64,000 nucleotides of DNA from JAWPMV01 sp038527215 (GTDB taxonomy: Bacteria > Bacteroidota > Bacteroidia > J057): assembly GCA_038527215.1 (NCBI GenBank), contig JBCBGC010000015.1, positions 19,148 to 83,147 of the forward strand, in the 5' to 3' direction. The notes under the pieces are model-generated. The model saw only the letters and a list, made by a program, of their open reading frames with translations. It was not told the origin of the DNA and did not search any database. This document shows, piece after piece, positions 54,991 to 63,800 of the stretch; the stretch's first letter is position 1; every line of letters begins with the position of its first letter. The position numbers were made by a program, and so were the translations under genes.

Positions 54991-56199
54991 TTATTTTTTC
55001 ATGCGATCGACCAATTGTCCGGCATAGGCTTCGCCCAGCCCTGGTTCCAGGTCGAGGGCACCATCCCGGCCCAGGGTGTAGATCACTTCATGCTTGCCGA
55101 CTGGGGCGTAGGCCATGATCAGGTCAGCCAGTACGTTGTAGGCACCCATGGTTTTGCCGCTCTTTAGCCCGGCGTAAGAAGAAGAAGCATGGCCGCGGCA
55201 GTCGATTTTCTGGTCCTGGTCATTGATATAGCTTTGACCAGCGATGACCTGACATCCTGCAGAGAAATTGAAACTTCCGATGCCAGACCAGTGGATGTTG
55301 ATACTGTTATTAGCCGTCAGCTTGCCTTTGGCGATTTCTACATCGGTGAAGGCATTGTCGTTATCGGTATCGCGCAGCACGAGTACGCCCTGCATTTTAG
55401 AAGGCTTGAGCGCCTTGTATACTTTTTCTGCGTTGGAGACTTTGTGCCAACCGAAACGATATACATGCTGCCCTGCGACCAGGAAAGGCTCATCGTTACG
55501 ACCGGCTAGTTTGGCGCTGGGATCGGTAGAACCCCAGAATTTGAAGCACAGACCATTGATCAATAGGATAAAGAGGTCATCGTTGACCCGGGACAGTTCC
55601 TTGCGGTCCTCGTTGCGACGAATGCCAATCAGATGGGTATCGGTGGGATCAAAGGACCACTCAGCAAGCTTGCGGGTATCAGTATTTCCGGTAAATGCTT
55701 CGGAGGCTTTGAGGACGGGATGCTGGTTGGCCTGGAAGTGAGCTTTGGCCTTGTTGAGCATGTTCATCCACTTGGTATACTCCGCACTCGGCGAAGAAGG
55801 ACTAGCCTTGCCCCAGGAGGCTTTTAGGCCAGCTTTTTTCCAGCGATCTACGTGGGCACGGCCTTTGGTGCCGATGATCCCATCTGGGGTGCCGATATCA
55901 CTATTGCCCTCGATGGTGCGGACGTATTCCTGAAACAGGCGTACGCCAGCCAGGGTTACATAGTCGAAGATGCCGGTAGGTTTATTGTGAGGCAAAAATC
56001 CTGCGTCGTGCAGGAATTGCTGCAGTTCCCAAACTTCATTGCCCGTAGCCTGTTCAAAAGGACGCCACTTACCATCATCACGGAATTTTTTCAGTTTCTG
56101 CAGGGCGGGGGCCATGATGCCGTGCATCGGCTTGAAATATGTGTCTAAGTCAGCGGGTTTTTTCCCGGAGTCGAAGGATCCTAATTTTAAAGATGCCAT
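54991..56199 (-). CDS. peptidoglycan-binding-domain protein with L,D-transpeptidase-like C-terminal motif
   Basis: In this 402-aa protein, residues about 52-120 fit PG_binding_1 (EVWELQQFLHDAGFL, then GIFDYVTLAGVRLFQEYV). The C-terminal half carries INIHWSG (His303) followed by FSAGCQVI (Ser313, Cys316). That resembles the His...(S/T)xGC pattern of YkuD-type L,D-transpeptidases and of some phage wall enzymes, but the rest does not clearly match. No signal peptide is visible. Its place inside a protease/STAND cluster suggests either a wall-modifying effector or a wall-damage sensor. The catalytic assignment is tentative. Confidence 0.65.
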   Translation of the reverse strand: MASLKLGSFDSGKKPADLDTYFKPMHGIMAPALQKLKKFRDDGKWRPFEQATGNEVWELQQFLHDAGFLPHNKPTGIFDYVTLAGVRLFQEYVRTIEGNSDIGTPDGIIGTKGRAHVDRWKKAGLKASWGKASPSSPSAEYTKWMNMLNKAKAHFQANQHPVLKASEAFTGNTDTRKLAEWSFDPTDTHLIGIRRNEDRKELSRVNDDLFILLINGLCFKFWGSTDPSAKLAGRNDEPFLVAGQHVYRFGWHKVSNAEKVYKALKPSKMQGVLVLRDTDNDNAFTDVEIAKGKLTANNSINIHWSGIGSFNFSAGCQVIAGQSYINDQDQKIDCRGHASSSYAGLKSGKTMGAYNVLADLIMAYAPVGKHEVIYTLGRDGALDLEPGLGEAYAGQLVDRMKK

Positions 56200-56210
56200 A
56201 GAAGTGGGCT

Positions 56211-56220
56211 TTAGGGGGTT
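56211..56220 (-). promoter_or_regulatory. AACCCCCTAA leader motif
   Basis: The same 10-mer as at 37777-37786, here 11 bp before the ATG of the 402-aa gene. Confidence 0.4.
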
Positions 56221-56290
56221 AATATGAGCTTTGTATGCTTTTCCGTATATTTTTTAAACTAGTTATTTTTTAGGTAAAGGGACAGCTCCA

Positions 56291-56324
56291 CAGGGTAACG
56301 GGACCAAAATACAGGGTAGTGTAC
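56291..56324. promoter_or_regulatory. CAGGGTA direct-repeat element, copy B
   Basis: CAGGGTA occurs at 56291 and 56312, again 21 bp apart, and the second copy continues as GTGTAC. The 13-mer CAGGGTAGTGTAC is identical to copy A at 45977. It lies in the 130-bp gap upstream of the peptidoglycan-binding gene, 92-125 bp before its start. Confidence 0.55.
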
Positions 56325-56329
56325 ACCTT

Positions 56330-56590
56330 TTACCTTGAAGCCTGATCGCTCTCTGAGGGGTTCGGTTCTTCCTCTTTTTCCCATGAGAGGGGCGCTAAGG
56401 GCGTAAAATCATAGAACATTTTTAAGGTTAATGCCTGATGATAATAAGGATGATTGTGGTCTTCCAGGAGGTTATCAAATAATGCCTGGAAAGCTGGTTC
56501 ATGGGTTCGCTCTGCTTTGATAAAAGCCAGCAACCGCAACCAATCTCGTTTTAGGTCGTCTTCTGCGACAAAATTGAATTCTAAACCCAT
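56330..56590 (-). CDS. small acidic helical protein of unknown function
   Basis: This 86-aa protein is unrecognised. It is predicted mostly helical (LKRDWLRLLAFIKAE, EPAFQALFDNLLEDHN) with a Glu/Ser/Pro-rich tail. It starts 18 bp after the stop of the caspase-STAND-caspase gene on the same strand, which supports it as a real cistron. It could be an adaptor, inhibitor or substrate of that protease; this is guesswork from position. Confidence 0.6.
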   Translation of the reverse strand: MGLEFNFVAEDDLKRDWLRLLAFIKAERTHEPAFQALFDNLLEDHNHPYYHQALTLKMFYDFTPLAPLSWEKEEEPNPSESDQASR

Positions 56591-56608
56591 AGGTCTGTTG
56601 GTTAAGGC

Positions 56609-59600
56609 TTATCTGGTGCCAATGGAAAATTCTTCCGATAATATATTCTCAAATGCTTCGCGATTGGTGTCGTCTAACATCATCTCCAGGACACTATTGA
56701 TGACTTCCTCTTCGGTAATATGTCCACTCAGCATAAGTTGCTTTTTGGGGAAGGCGAACTCTTTTCCCCGTTGGAAGAGGGGAATGTTGGTCATGGCTCC
56801 CGGCATGACCGCGAATACATCCTGGTCCACAGCATTTTTCCTCACTTCCTGGGTGACATACTGGTAGAGCTCGTCCAGGTAGACCACGCCATTCTGATCT
56901 TTATCCGCCGCATCTGTTGCAAAAGCCTTCCGGATGGCTTGCGAGAAGACCCCCCCGGCATGGGTTTCCTTAGCGACCTGATCGGGTCCGCTGGCACTCA
57001 GGGCAAAAACACTATGGATATAGGTGTCGACTTCCCCTGAGCTGTTGGCTTCTACGATAGGCTGGAGAAAACCAGCGGAATAGCAGAAGTCGACCAGCAA
57101 GACCACTTTGGCATCGATTTTCATCAATGGTTGACAGATAGAGAGGTCGGTCATGGGATCATAGGCCAGTCCTCCCTGACCGGTCGATTCCGGATCTTTG
57201 GGATAGGCGCAGAAGACGGTCCGGGCACGTTTTTCCTTCGGCTTATCCTCTCTGGGCCTAAGGGCTTCTCCTTCCTGCGTCGCATGCCCGGTAACGTGGA
57301 CCAGGACAAAATCAAAAATACCGGCCTCTTCCTGAATGATATTGAGCCGTTCTACAATTTTGTCCGGGGTGGCCTGATCATTGATCAGCTTGTGGAGATG
57401 AATCTGGTTAAACAGGCCTGCTCGGTCGGGTTCTACGCCCGTTTCCGGAACTGGCTCGCCAGCTTCCCTAAGCAAAACCTCCCCTTGGGTGGCAAAGGCT
57501 TGATGGATGGCTTCCACATCGATCACACAACCGCCAAGATCAAAGTTTTCCCCAGGATAATCGTCTATGGCTACCAACAACAAATGGAGATTAGGCTTGA
57601 TGCCATTTTGAATGAGAAACAAATCCCGCATGGCTCGCTCCTGGTATTTTTTCTTAAAAGCCAGGGTTTGTAGTTTTTGTTGTCGGGTCATTTCGGCCAG
57701 TTCCCGCTGTCGCTCTTCAGCCAGCCGCTTATCCTTCAGGGCGGCGTTTTTGGCATCGATAGCCTTTTGTAATTCCGTTTTTTGGTCTTGAAAACTTTCC
57801 TTCAGAAAGGCCTTTTCCATGCCATTCAGCCAGGGGCGCATGACTTGCTTGATGGCTGCCCGTATTTCTTTCGGCCCCGCACAATCGGCAAATTTTGGCC
57901 ATTGCTTAAGCGTCTCCAGTTGTTCATCAATCGGGTCCTCTTCCCATAGCAAAAAGTCCAGAGAACTGGAATCCACGCTTTCTTCTTTGTCCCGACACAG
58001 CCAGGCATCCTGTGGGTCGAGGACACTGTGTTGAACTTGCAAGAGTTTGGCCTGCCCGGCCCAATTAGGGGGTTTGATCCCGTTGAAAGAAGCGTCTTCC
58101 GGTGAGAAATTCAGGTGTTCTTCTACGGCAGTCCGGAGTTGCTCTTGCAACAGCAAGGTGTCTTTGCCGAAATCCTGAATCCATTGTTTCCCGGTGGGCC
58201 AGGCATTGATCAGGGAATCGTGTATCAGTTCGACATAGGGAGGGACTAATTCCCTCTCCTCTGCTCCTTCCAGGCTCATTTCTTTGGTGCCGCCTCGGGA
58301 CAGCATTTGGCCTTTTTCCAGGAGGTCCAGGATTTCTTCCACCATCTCCTGCTGAGCTGCGCCAAAATCTAATTCGTCTTGCCCGGGGGTGCGATACACC
58401 CGGCGGCGAGCATACTGCCCACCTGCCAGGTTGGTCAGGCGGAAGAAAATATATTGGAAAAGTTTCTGTTTGTCGGTCAGCGGAGGCGCTTCCCCCTCTG
58501 GAGTCGCGGCTTCGCCCTCCTTGTCCGGGCTGAGTTGTTGATACAGGGATTCCATTCTCCGGCTGAGGGCCCCTCTGACGCCCTTCAATTTATGGAGGTA
58601 AATGTCCGTGGGCAGGGTTCGCTTGTTGCCCTTCACCACCTTGGTTTCCCAGGCCAGGTCAACCAAGTCCTCCATGGTCAGGGAGAGAATGGATAAGGCG
58701 TGGGGCAGGTAATCGAGTTCCTGGAGGATCATGTCGACCAAGCCTTCTTCGAATTCATAGGCCAGCAGGTGAGCCGGTTTTTGCAGGGCGTCTCTAAGAT
58801 CATTTAGCCCGAGTTCTACAATGCGATGCACCCGGACATAATCCGCATATTTCCCATCATTGGCCATCAACTGTTTTCCCAGCTCAGATAATTGCCATTG
58901 CCAGTCAAAATCTGAGCGCATGCTCAAAATGAGCTTGAAAGGTCCGTTGGCGCGGGTGGCTCCTTTGAGTAATCGTTCCAGTTCACCTTCCAGCAGGGCT
59001 CCCCGGACCGGTGTACAAGCGGTGAACCGTTCTTCGAATTGATCGACGAACAATACCTGCTTTTGAGCAGGATCAAGTTGGTCAAAGCTATGTTTGGTAT
59101 GTTCCCAAGTCTGTTCTTTCGGCTCATACCGCCATAAACTCCAGGGGTCATCGCCAGGCCGGACCTGATATAATTGGTAGCCCTCATCCAGGAGAAAAGG
59201 CAGGTAACCTGCCTTGATCAGGGAGGATTTGCCGGTGCCGGAGGCACCGGTCAAGAGCAGCAGAGGCGGGTTGAGCTCATGCTCATCCGGCTGCATTTTT
59301 TCCTTGATTTTTTCCAGATCACTGGCCCTTCCAAAGTAAAAGCCAGCATCTGCCACATCGTATTGGTTCAGCCCTTTATAAGGATTCTGATTTTTGATTT
59401 CGGCCCAGTTATCCTGGTTAAAGGGATGGCGGGGATCGGAGAAAATAAATTCTCCTCCTTCATGCTGCGGCATACGGAAGATATCCGGCGTTTGCACCTC
59501 ATGCTGGCTGCTGCTTTTGGAAATTTCTGAAACCCGGGATTTAAGGAAAAAGTTCAGCTCATCGCAGGTCATGATGCCATCGCCCAATTGCTTGCCCGGT

Positions 59601-60370
59601 GGTTTGACATCCACATTCACGTCTCCGCCGAGGGCTTCCAGTAAGGCCTGGGCATAGGGGGAATGTTTTCTGCCTACCCATTGGTCATCCAGTTTTGCGT
59701 GCTCGGGCCGGGTACTGATAAAATCTGCCGCTTCCTCCGAGGCACTGGCACTAACCATGACTTGCCAGGCTGCTTTGGACTTATAGGTTTCAAACCTGAT
59801 TTCGGTCATTGGACTGAGGCCAATGGTAAAATCTCCCCGGGTGGTTTTGACGCGATTGAAATTCCCGGCAAAACAGCAATCGAGAATCAAGAGCAGGTGA
59901 TGCACCGGAATGTCCGACAACTGCCGATATAGCTCCCCCATTGGCAAAAGGGTCTCATTTTCCCGGAGGGGGACATTGCGTAGCTGAGCATCGTTGGGCA
60001 GTAAGTAGCCTACCGGCCCTCCTTCCGATGGCTCACCGCCTTTGCCATGTCCGGCAAAATACACCAGCAAACAACTCTGCTCTTCCACCTTGAGAACCTG
60101 GTCTTCCAGGGGCGTGGCAGGCTGTTGGGCAAGGATGGTTGCTTTGAGCTCTTCGATGGCTACCAGTATTTCCGCTTTGGTGGGATTGGTCAGGCGTTTG
60201 ATCTCCTTTTGCTTAAAGCCCTGAAATTCGATCAGGACTTTTTCCAATTCCTCGGCATCCCGCTTGGGGGTGGACAGGGGCGCATGGATATGAGGATATC
60301 CCTCCACGGCGATGATCAGGGCGTAGCTATGCTTGAAGTTGATGAGTTTTTTACGGGCCTTGGAGGGCAT
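56609..60370 (-). CDS. caspase / nSTAND ATPase / caspase double-protease protein
   Basis: This 1253-aa protein has an N-terminal caspase-like domain with His108 (VYFAGHG) and Cys166 (LDCCFAG). The nSTAND ATPase starts at NPYKGLNQYD (about 329), with P-loop TGASGTGKSS (374-383) and Walker B VDQFEERF; it ends with a coiled coil near 900-950. A second caspase-like domain (about 960-1190) begins LLLVAIDDYPG and has His1029 (VTGHAT) and Cys1096 (VDFCYSAG). Both dyads are complete, so both could be active. The ~40-residue helical tail (TEEEVINSVLEMMLDD...) might be an adaptor domain. I know of no standard family with a STAND ATPase bracketed by two caspases. It is followed by the 86-aa gene. Confidence 0.9.
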   Translation of the reverse strand: MPSKARKKLINFKHSYALIIAVEGYPHIHAPLSTPKRDAEELEKVLIEFQGFKQKEIKRLTNPTKAEILVAIEELKATILAQQPATPLEDQVLKVEEQSCLLVYFAGHGKGGEPSEGGPVGYLLPNDAQLRNVPLRENETLLPMGELYRQLSDIPVHHLLLILDCCFAGNFNRVKTTRGDFTIGLSPMTEIRFETYKSKAAWQVMVSASASEEAADFISTRPEHAKLDDQWVGRKHSPYAQALLEALGGDVNVDVKPPGKQLGDGIMTCDELNFFLKSRVSEISKSSSQHEVQTPDIFRMPQHEGGEFIFSDPRHPFNQDNWAEIKNQNPYKGLNQYDVADAGFYFGRASDLEKIKEKMQPDEHELNPPLLLLTGASGTGKSSLIKAGYLPFLLDEGYQLYQVRPGDDPWSLWRYEPKEQTWEHTKHSFDQLDPAQKQVLFVDQFEERFTACTPVRGALLEGELERLLKGATRANGPFKLILSMRSDFDWQWQLSELGKQLMANDGKYADYVRVHRIVELGLNDLRDALQKPAHLLAYEFEEGLVDMILQELDYLPHALSILSLTMEDLVDLAWETKVVKGNKRTLPTDIYLHKLKGVRGALSRRMESLYQQLSPDKEGEAATPEGEAPPLTDKQKLFQYIFFRLTNLAGGQYARRRVYRTPGQDELDFGAAQQEMVEEILDLLEKGQMLSRGGTKEMSLEGAEERELVPPYVELIHDSLINAWPTGKQWIQDFGKDTLLLQEQLRTAVEEHLNFSPEDASFNGIKPPNWAGQAKLLQVQHSVLDPQDAWLCRDKEESVDSSSLDFLLWEEDPIDEQLETLKQWPKFADCAGPKEIRAAIKQVMRPWLNGMEKAFLKESFQDQKTELQKAIDAKNAALKDKRLAEERQRELAEMTRQQKLQTLAFKKKYQERAMRDLFLIQNGIKPNLHLLLVAIDDYPGENFDLGGCVIDVEAIHQAFATQGEVLLREAGEPVPETGVEPDRAGLFNQIHLHKLINDQATPDKIVERLNIIQEEAGIFDFVLVHVTGHATQEGEALRPREDKPKEKRARTVFCAYPKDPESTGQGGLAYDPMTDLSICQPLMKIDAKVVLLVDFCYSAGFLQPIVEANSSGEVDTYIHSVFALSASGPDQVAKETHAGGVFSQAIRKAFATDAADKDQNGVVYLDELYQYVTQEVRKNAVDQDVFAVMPGAMTNIPLFQRGKEFAFPKKQLMLSGHITEEEVINSVLEMMLDDTNREAFENILSEEFSIGTR

Positions 60371-60380
60371 GATTCAGGGA

Positions 60381-60833
60381 TTATGGTTTGGACAGATCAA
60401 CATCAAAGGATAAGAACCTGGAGGTCCAGATTTCGGGTAACTGCCAATCAGATTCAAGCAGGTTTTGCGCACGACTGGATTCAGCCGCTTCATCTTGCTT
60501 GAACTGGTCTACATTGATTTCCATGGGGGAAATAAAAACCTTGATGCCTACCCAACCCCAGGGATCGGTACTGTTGAAGCTGAGGCCAAAAGCCTTTTGA
60601 TGAGGAGTGATGTTAATGCGACTGCCTGGCCCGTGTTCATCAGGACGAATAATTATGGGTTGAGCAATGCTATGAATGGTATAGGCATGCTCAAATATGA
60701 CCAGATAGCCATGAACTGGTTTGGGAAAGGCTTGCTCGACCACGAGTTCTATATCCACTTTACAGCCCATTACTTTGGCTTTTTCAAAGGCTGAACCTTT
60801 GGCGAGGGTTACCGGGGCTACGGCATCAGACAT
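60381..60833 (-). CDS. small beta-rich protein of unknown function, possibly DUF4384-like
   Basis: This 150-aa protein is probably beta-rich. Its core, VHGYLVIFEHAYTIHSIAQP then WGWVGIKVFISPMEI, faintly resembles the DUF4384-type module that accompanies caspases in other bacteria (a GYL strand and a G-x-K-x-x-x-S end). It sits 10 bp before the caspase-STAND-caspase start and 55 bp after the caspase-hydrolase gene, so it belongs to the same unit. The function is unknown. Confidence 0.6.
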   Translation of the reverse strand: MSDAVAPVTLAKGSAFEKAKVMGCKVDIELVVEQAFPKPVHGYLVIFEHAYTIHSIAQPIIIRPDEHGPGSRINITPHQKAFGLSFNSTDPWGWVGIKVFISPMEINVDQFKQDEAAESSRAQNLLESDWQLPEIWTSRFLSFDVDLSKP

Positions 60834-60852
60834 GGCTGGAAGGGTTGAAGTA

Positions 60853-60878
60853 GGGAGCTGCGGCTGGCCGCAGCTCCC
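60853..60878. repeat. perfect 12-bp hairpin between cluster genes
   Basis: GGGAGCTGCGGC pairs with GCCGCAGCTCCC around a 2-nt loop, in the 55-bp gap after the caspase-hydrolase gene. The minus-strand 3' flank (TACTTCAACC) lacks a T-run. It may be a partial terminator or an mRNA-stability element that sets the ratio of the two cistrons. Confidence 0.65.
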
Positions 60879-60888
60879 TTGAGATAGC

Positions 60889-63800
60889 TTATCCTACTGC
60901 TTCGGCGATGGCCTTGCGACCTTCGTCGGCAGTGAAATAGTTCATGTGATGACACACAGGCGTATTGGTCTTGACCGCTTGTTTACGGCCTTCCCAAACG
61001 ACCTTGTTCAGGATGGATTCCACGGACACGGCGATGTCATGTCGGTCTTCTTTTTGCACCAACTCGCCGATGCGCTTCTGGATGCCCTCCAGGAAGGCAC
61101 CAAAGCCCTTTTTGTCCGCATCAAACTCCGTTACATCCCCCGCGACCACTGCATATTCCACGCCTGGGTCCGGGCTATCGTTGAGCTCGGTGAGGAAACC
61201 GGAATTCGGCATCATTTCTCCCAGGGTAACCAGGGCTTCTGCGGGGGCCTTGAGGCCCTTGAGCAGGGTGCCGGAGAATGGAATCATATCGGGCAGGAAG
61301 TTGGCAGCGATATCCAGGGCCTGAATGGCAAACTTGCGCGCCCCTTCAATCTTTCCGAAGACAGAACCCTGGTTAGGCGTTCCGGCCAGGATGACTTTTT
61401 TGACCACCGCATTTCCGCCCAGTCTTTCGACGTACCAGCGGCTCACCAATCCTCCCATAGAATGGGCCATGATGGTCAGTTTTTTGGCGCTGCCGTCAAA
61501 ACCAGCCTCAGAGAGTGCGGTCTGGAGCTGGGTGGCGATTTCCCGAATGGGCGTATTCAGGTTCTCGTAGTCATAAGTGAGGACGGTATCGAACTTGGTG
61601 GCGAGGGCCTTTCCATCGGCATCCATGATCTGGCCCATGTTTTCGGCCATTTCCTGGGTGTTGCCAATGATGCCGTGGATCAGGAGCAGAAGGTTTTCTC
61701 CGGTCTGGACGCGGTTTTTCAAGCCATCCACCCGGTATTGAATATCTCCATTGTCCTTATACTCGATGAATTGCAGCTTGTTTTCCAGCGGCTTTTTGAG
61801 ATAGACTTTGAAAAAAGCCATTTTCAAGGCCCGGAACAGACTACGGTCCCCAGCTTCTTCCCCAAAGGGGTTTTCTACTTTGGTCCCGTCCTCGTTCATC
61901 ACGGGGCGTACTTCTGGCAGAGAGCGAATATTGATTTGGGTTTTCCCATCCTTACTTTCAGACTCACCGATGATGCGGAAGTGCTGTCCATCGAAAGCCA
62001 GGGGTAACATCATTTCGTCATCTCCCAGGTCCTGACCTAACTGAATCTGGAGCGGATCATCTTCCAGGGCAGCTGGATCTTCCACCTCCAGGTTGGTCAG
62101 TTCGAGCACGTTTTGGCTACCCAATCCCCGGGTCCCGCTGAAGCTCACCATTTCTACCCCATCCTGCTGCTCAAAGAAGCCCAGTTTATTGCTGGGGTCC
62201 AGGCTGCGGGAATTGGCGCTGGCAGAAACCAGACTCAGGTCAGCTTTAATGCCTTTGTGAGGCTTGATAACCATGGCGCCTTCGGCCATTTTTACGTCGT
62301 CGGAATCATTTACCTGGGCTTCCTGACGGATCAGCTTGATCTCCAGGGTTGCGGTATCCCAGTCGGCCATATCCGACGCACCGACGATGCCCCCAAAGTC
62401 TCCCCGACTGCCTTCCAATCCGGCCTGCTCCAGGGTAGTAGGGTCAATCCGCTGCTTACTGATGATCATTTTGAAGCGGAAATGGGCTTCTGATTCGTGA
62501 TCTTCGAGACGGAGCAGGCCCAGGTCACTGAGGTAAAAACCTTCGTCACTGGTGGCTTTTTCCATGGCCACATCTTTCAGCAGCTTGATACCACAGTCAT
62601 CATTGAAGGTGTAGAAATAGAAGAACAGATCGTCTTCCTCACTTTTGCTCTTCAACTTGAAGCGATGCAGGATACCATCTTTTTCCCAGCCGATTCCCAT
62701 GGCCTCTGCATTGTCCTCCGTGATGAGGTTGTCCTTGGAGCCGTAGAGCTTGATTTCTCCGGCATTGTGGACCGTCATATTGCGGTAGAGTTCCTCCAGA
62801 TCGTCCGCATCGGAGAAGTCATATTCTCCTTTCTTCCACTCTTGATAATCCATGGTATTCAGTTCCAACTCGAAGAGGTCAGCGAGCTTGGATTTAGGAT
62901 TTTCGAGGGCAAAAAGACGCTTCCAGCGCATCATGGTCGCCACGGCGCTCTTGATTTCCCGCAAGCTTTTGTTGGGGTCGCCGCTATCGGCAATCGCGGA
63001 GAACTTCCTTTTGCCGGTCAGCATATCGTAGAGCTCCATATTGCCTTCGGCAGAAATACGAATTTCTACTTCTGGCTTGTCAGAGCTGTCTTTATCATCC
63101 GTGGTCAGGATATTGAAGCGTTCCAGGTTGGGATCGCGGTCGGTCAACTGCTTACCCCACGCCTCTTTTAGGGATTTGCCTACAGAGGCATTATCGCCGG
63201 CATTAACCCACACGTATTGGGGCTCGGCAGGCAGCGAAACAATTTCCGCTACGTATGGCTCGACGCTTTCGTCTTTGTCCAGGGTGTCTTCTCTTTTCTT
63301 CAAGGGTACTTCCCCTTCAAAGGCCAGCTTACTTTCCTGCATGTTGACCTTCTTGATGGTTGCCGTGCCCAGGAATTCATGGCCCTGAGATTTATACAGG
63401 CGCACCTGGATTTTTTCCTCGGATCTTACCGGGAGCCCGTGAATGGCACCAAAGCGGACGTACCAGCTTTTGCCTTTGGGGAAGACTTCCGCCTCCTCAG
63501 GATTGCCGGATTCCCAGCCTTCGAGGAAGGCGGTGTAGGCATTGAAGCCAAAGATAGTTTCAAACTGTGGGCTTTGCTTGCTACGCTTGCCCAGCACCCG
63601 AGAGCGGGTCCGCGTGTAGAGATTAGGGTAGTTGAGGGTTTCCCCTGCACCCTGGGCCTCGTCCAGGATTTCGATCAGGCTACTGGTAAATACGCCGCCG
63701 ATGCCGGAAAGGTCTCCTGCTTTTTCCAGGTTAGTACAGGCGGAGAGCAGGACGTGCTTGGAAGAAGGAATGCGCAATGCGCCGGGCATATCGGCATAGT

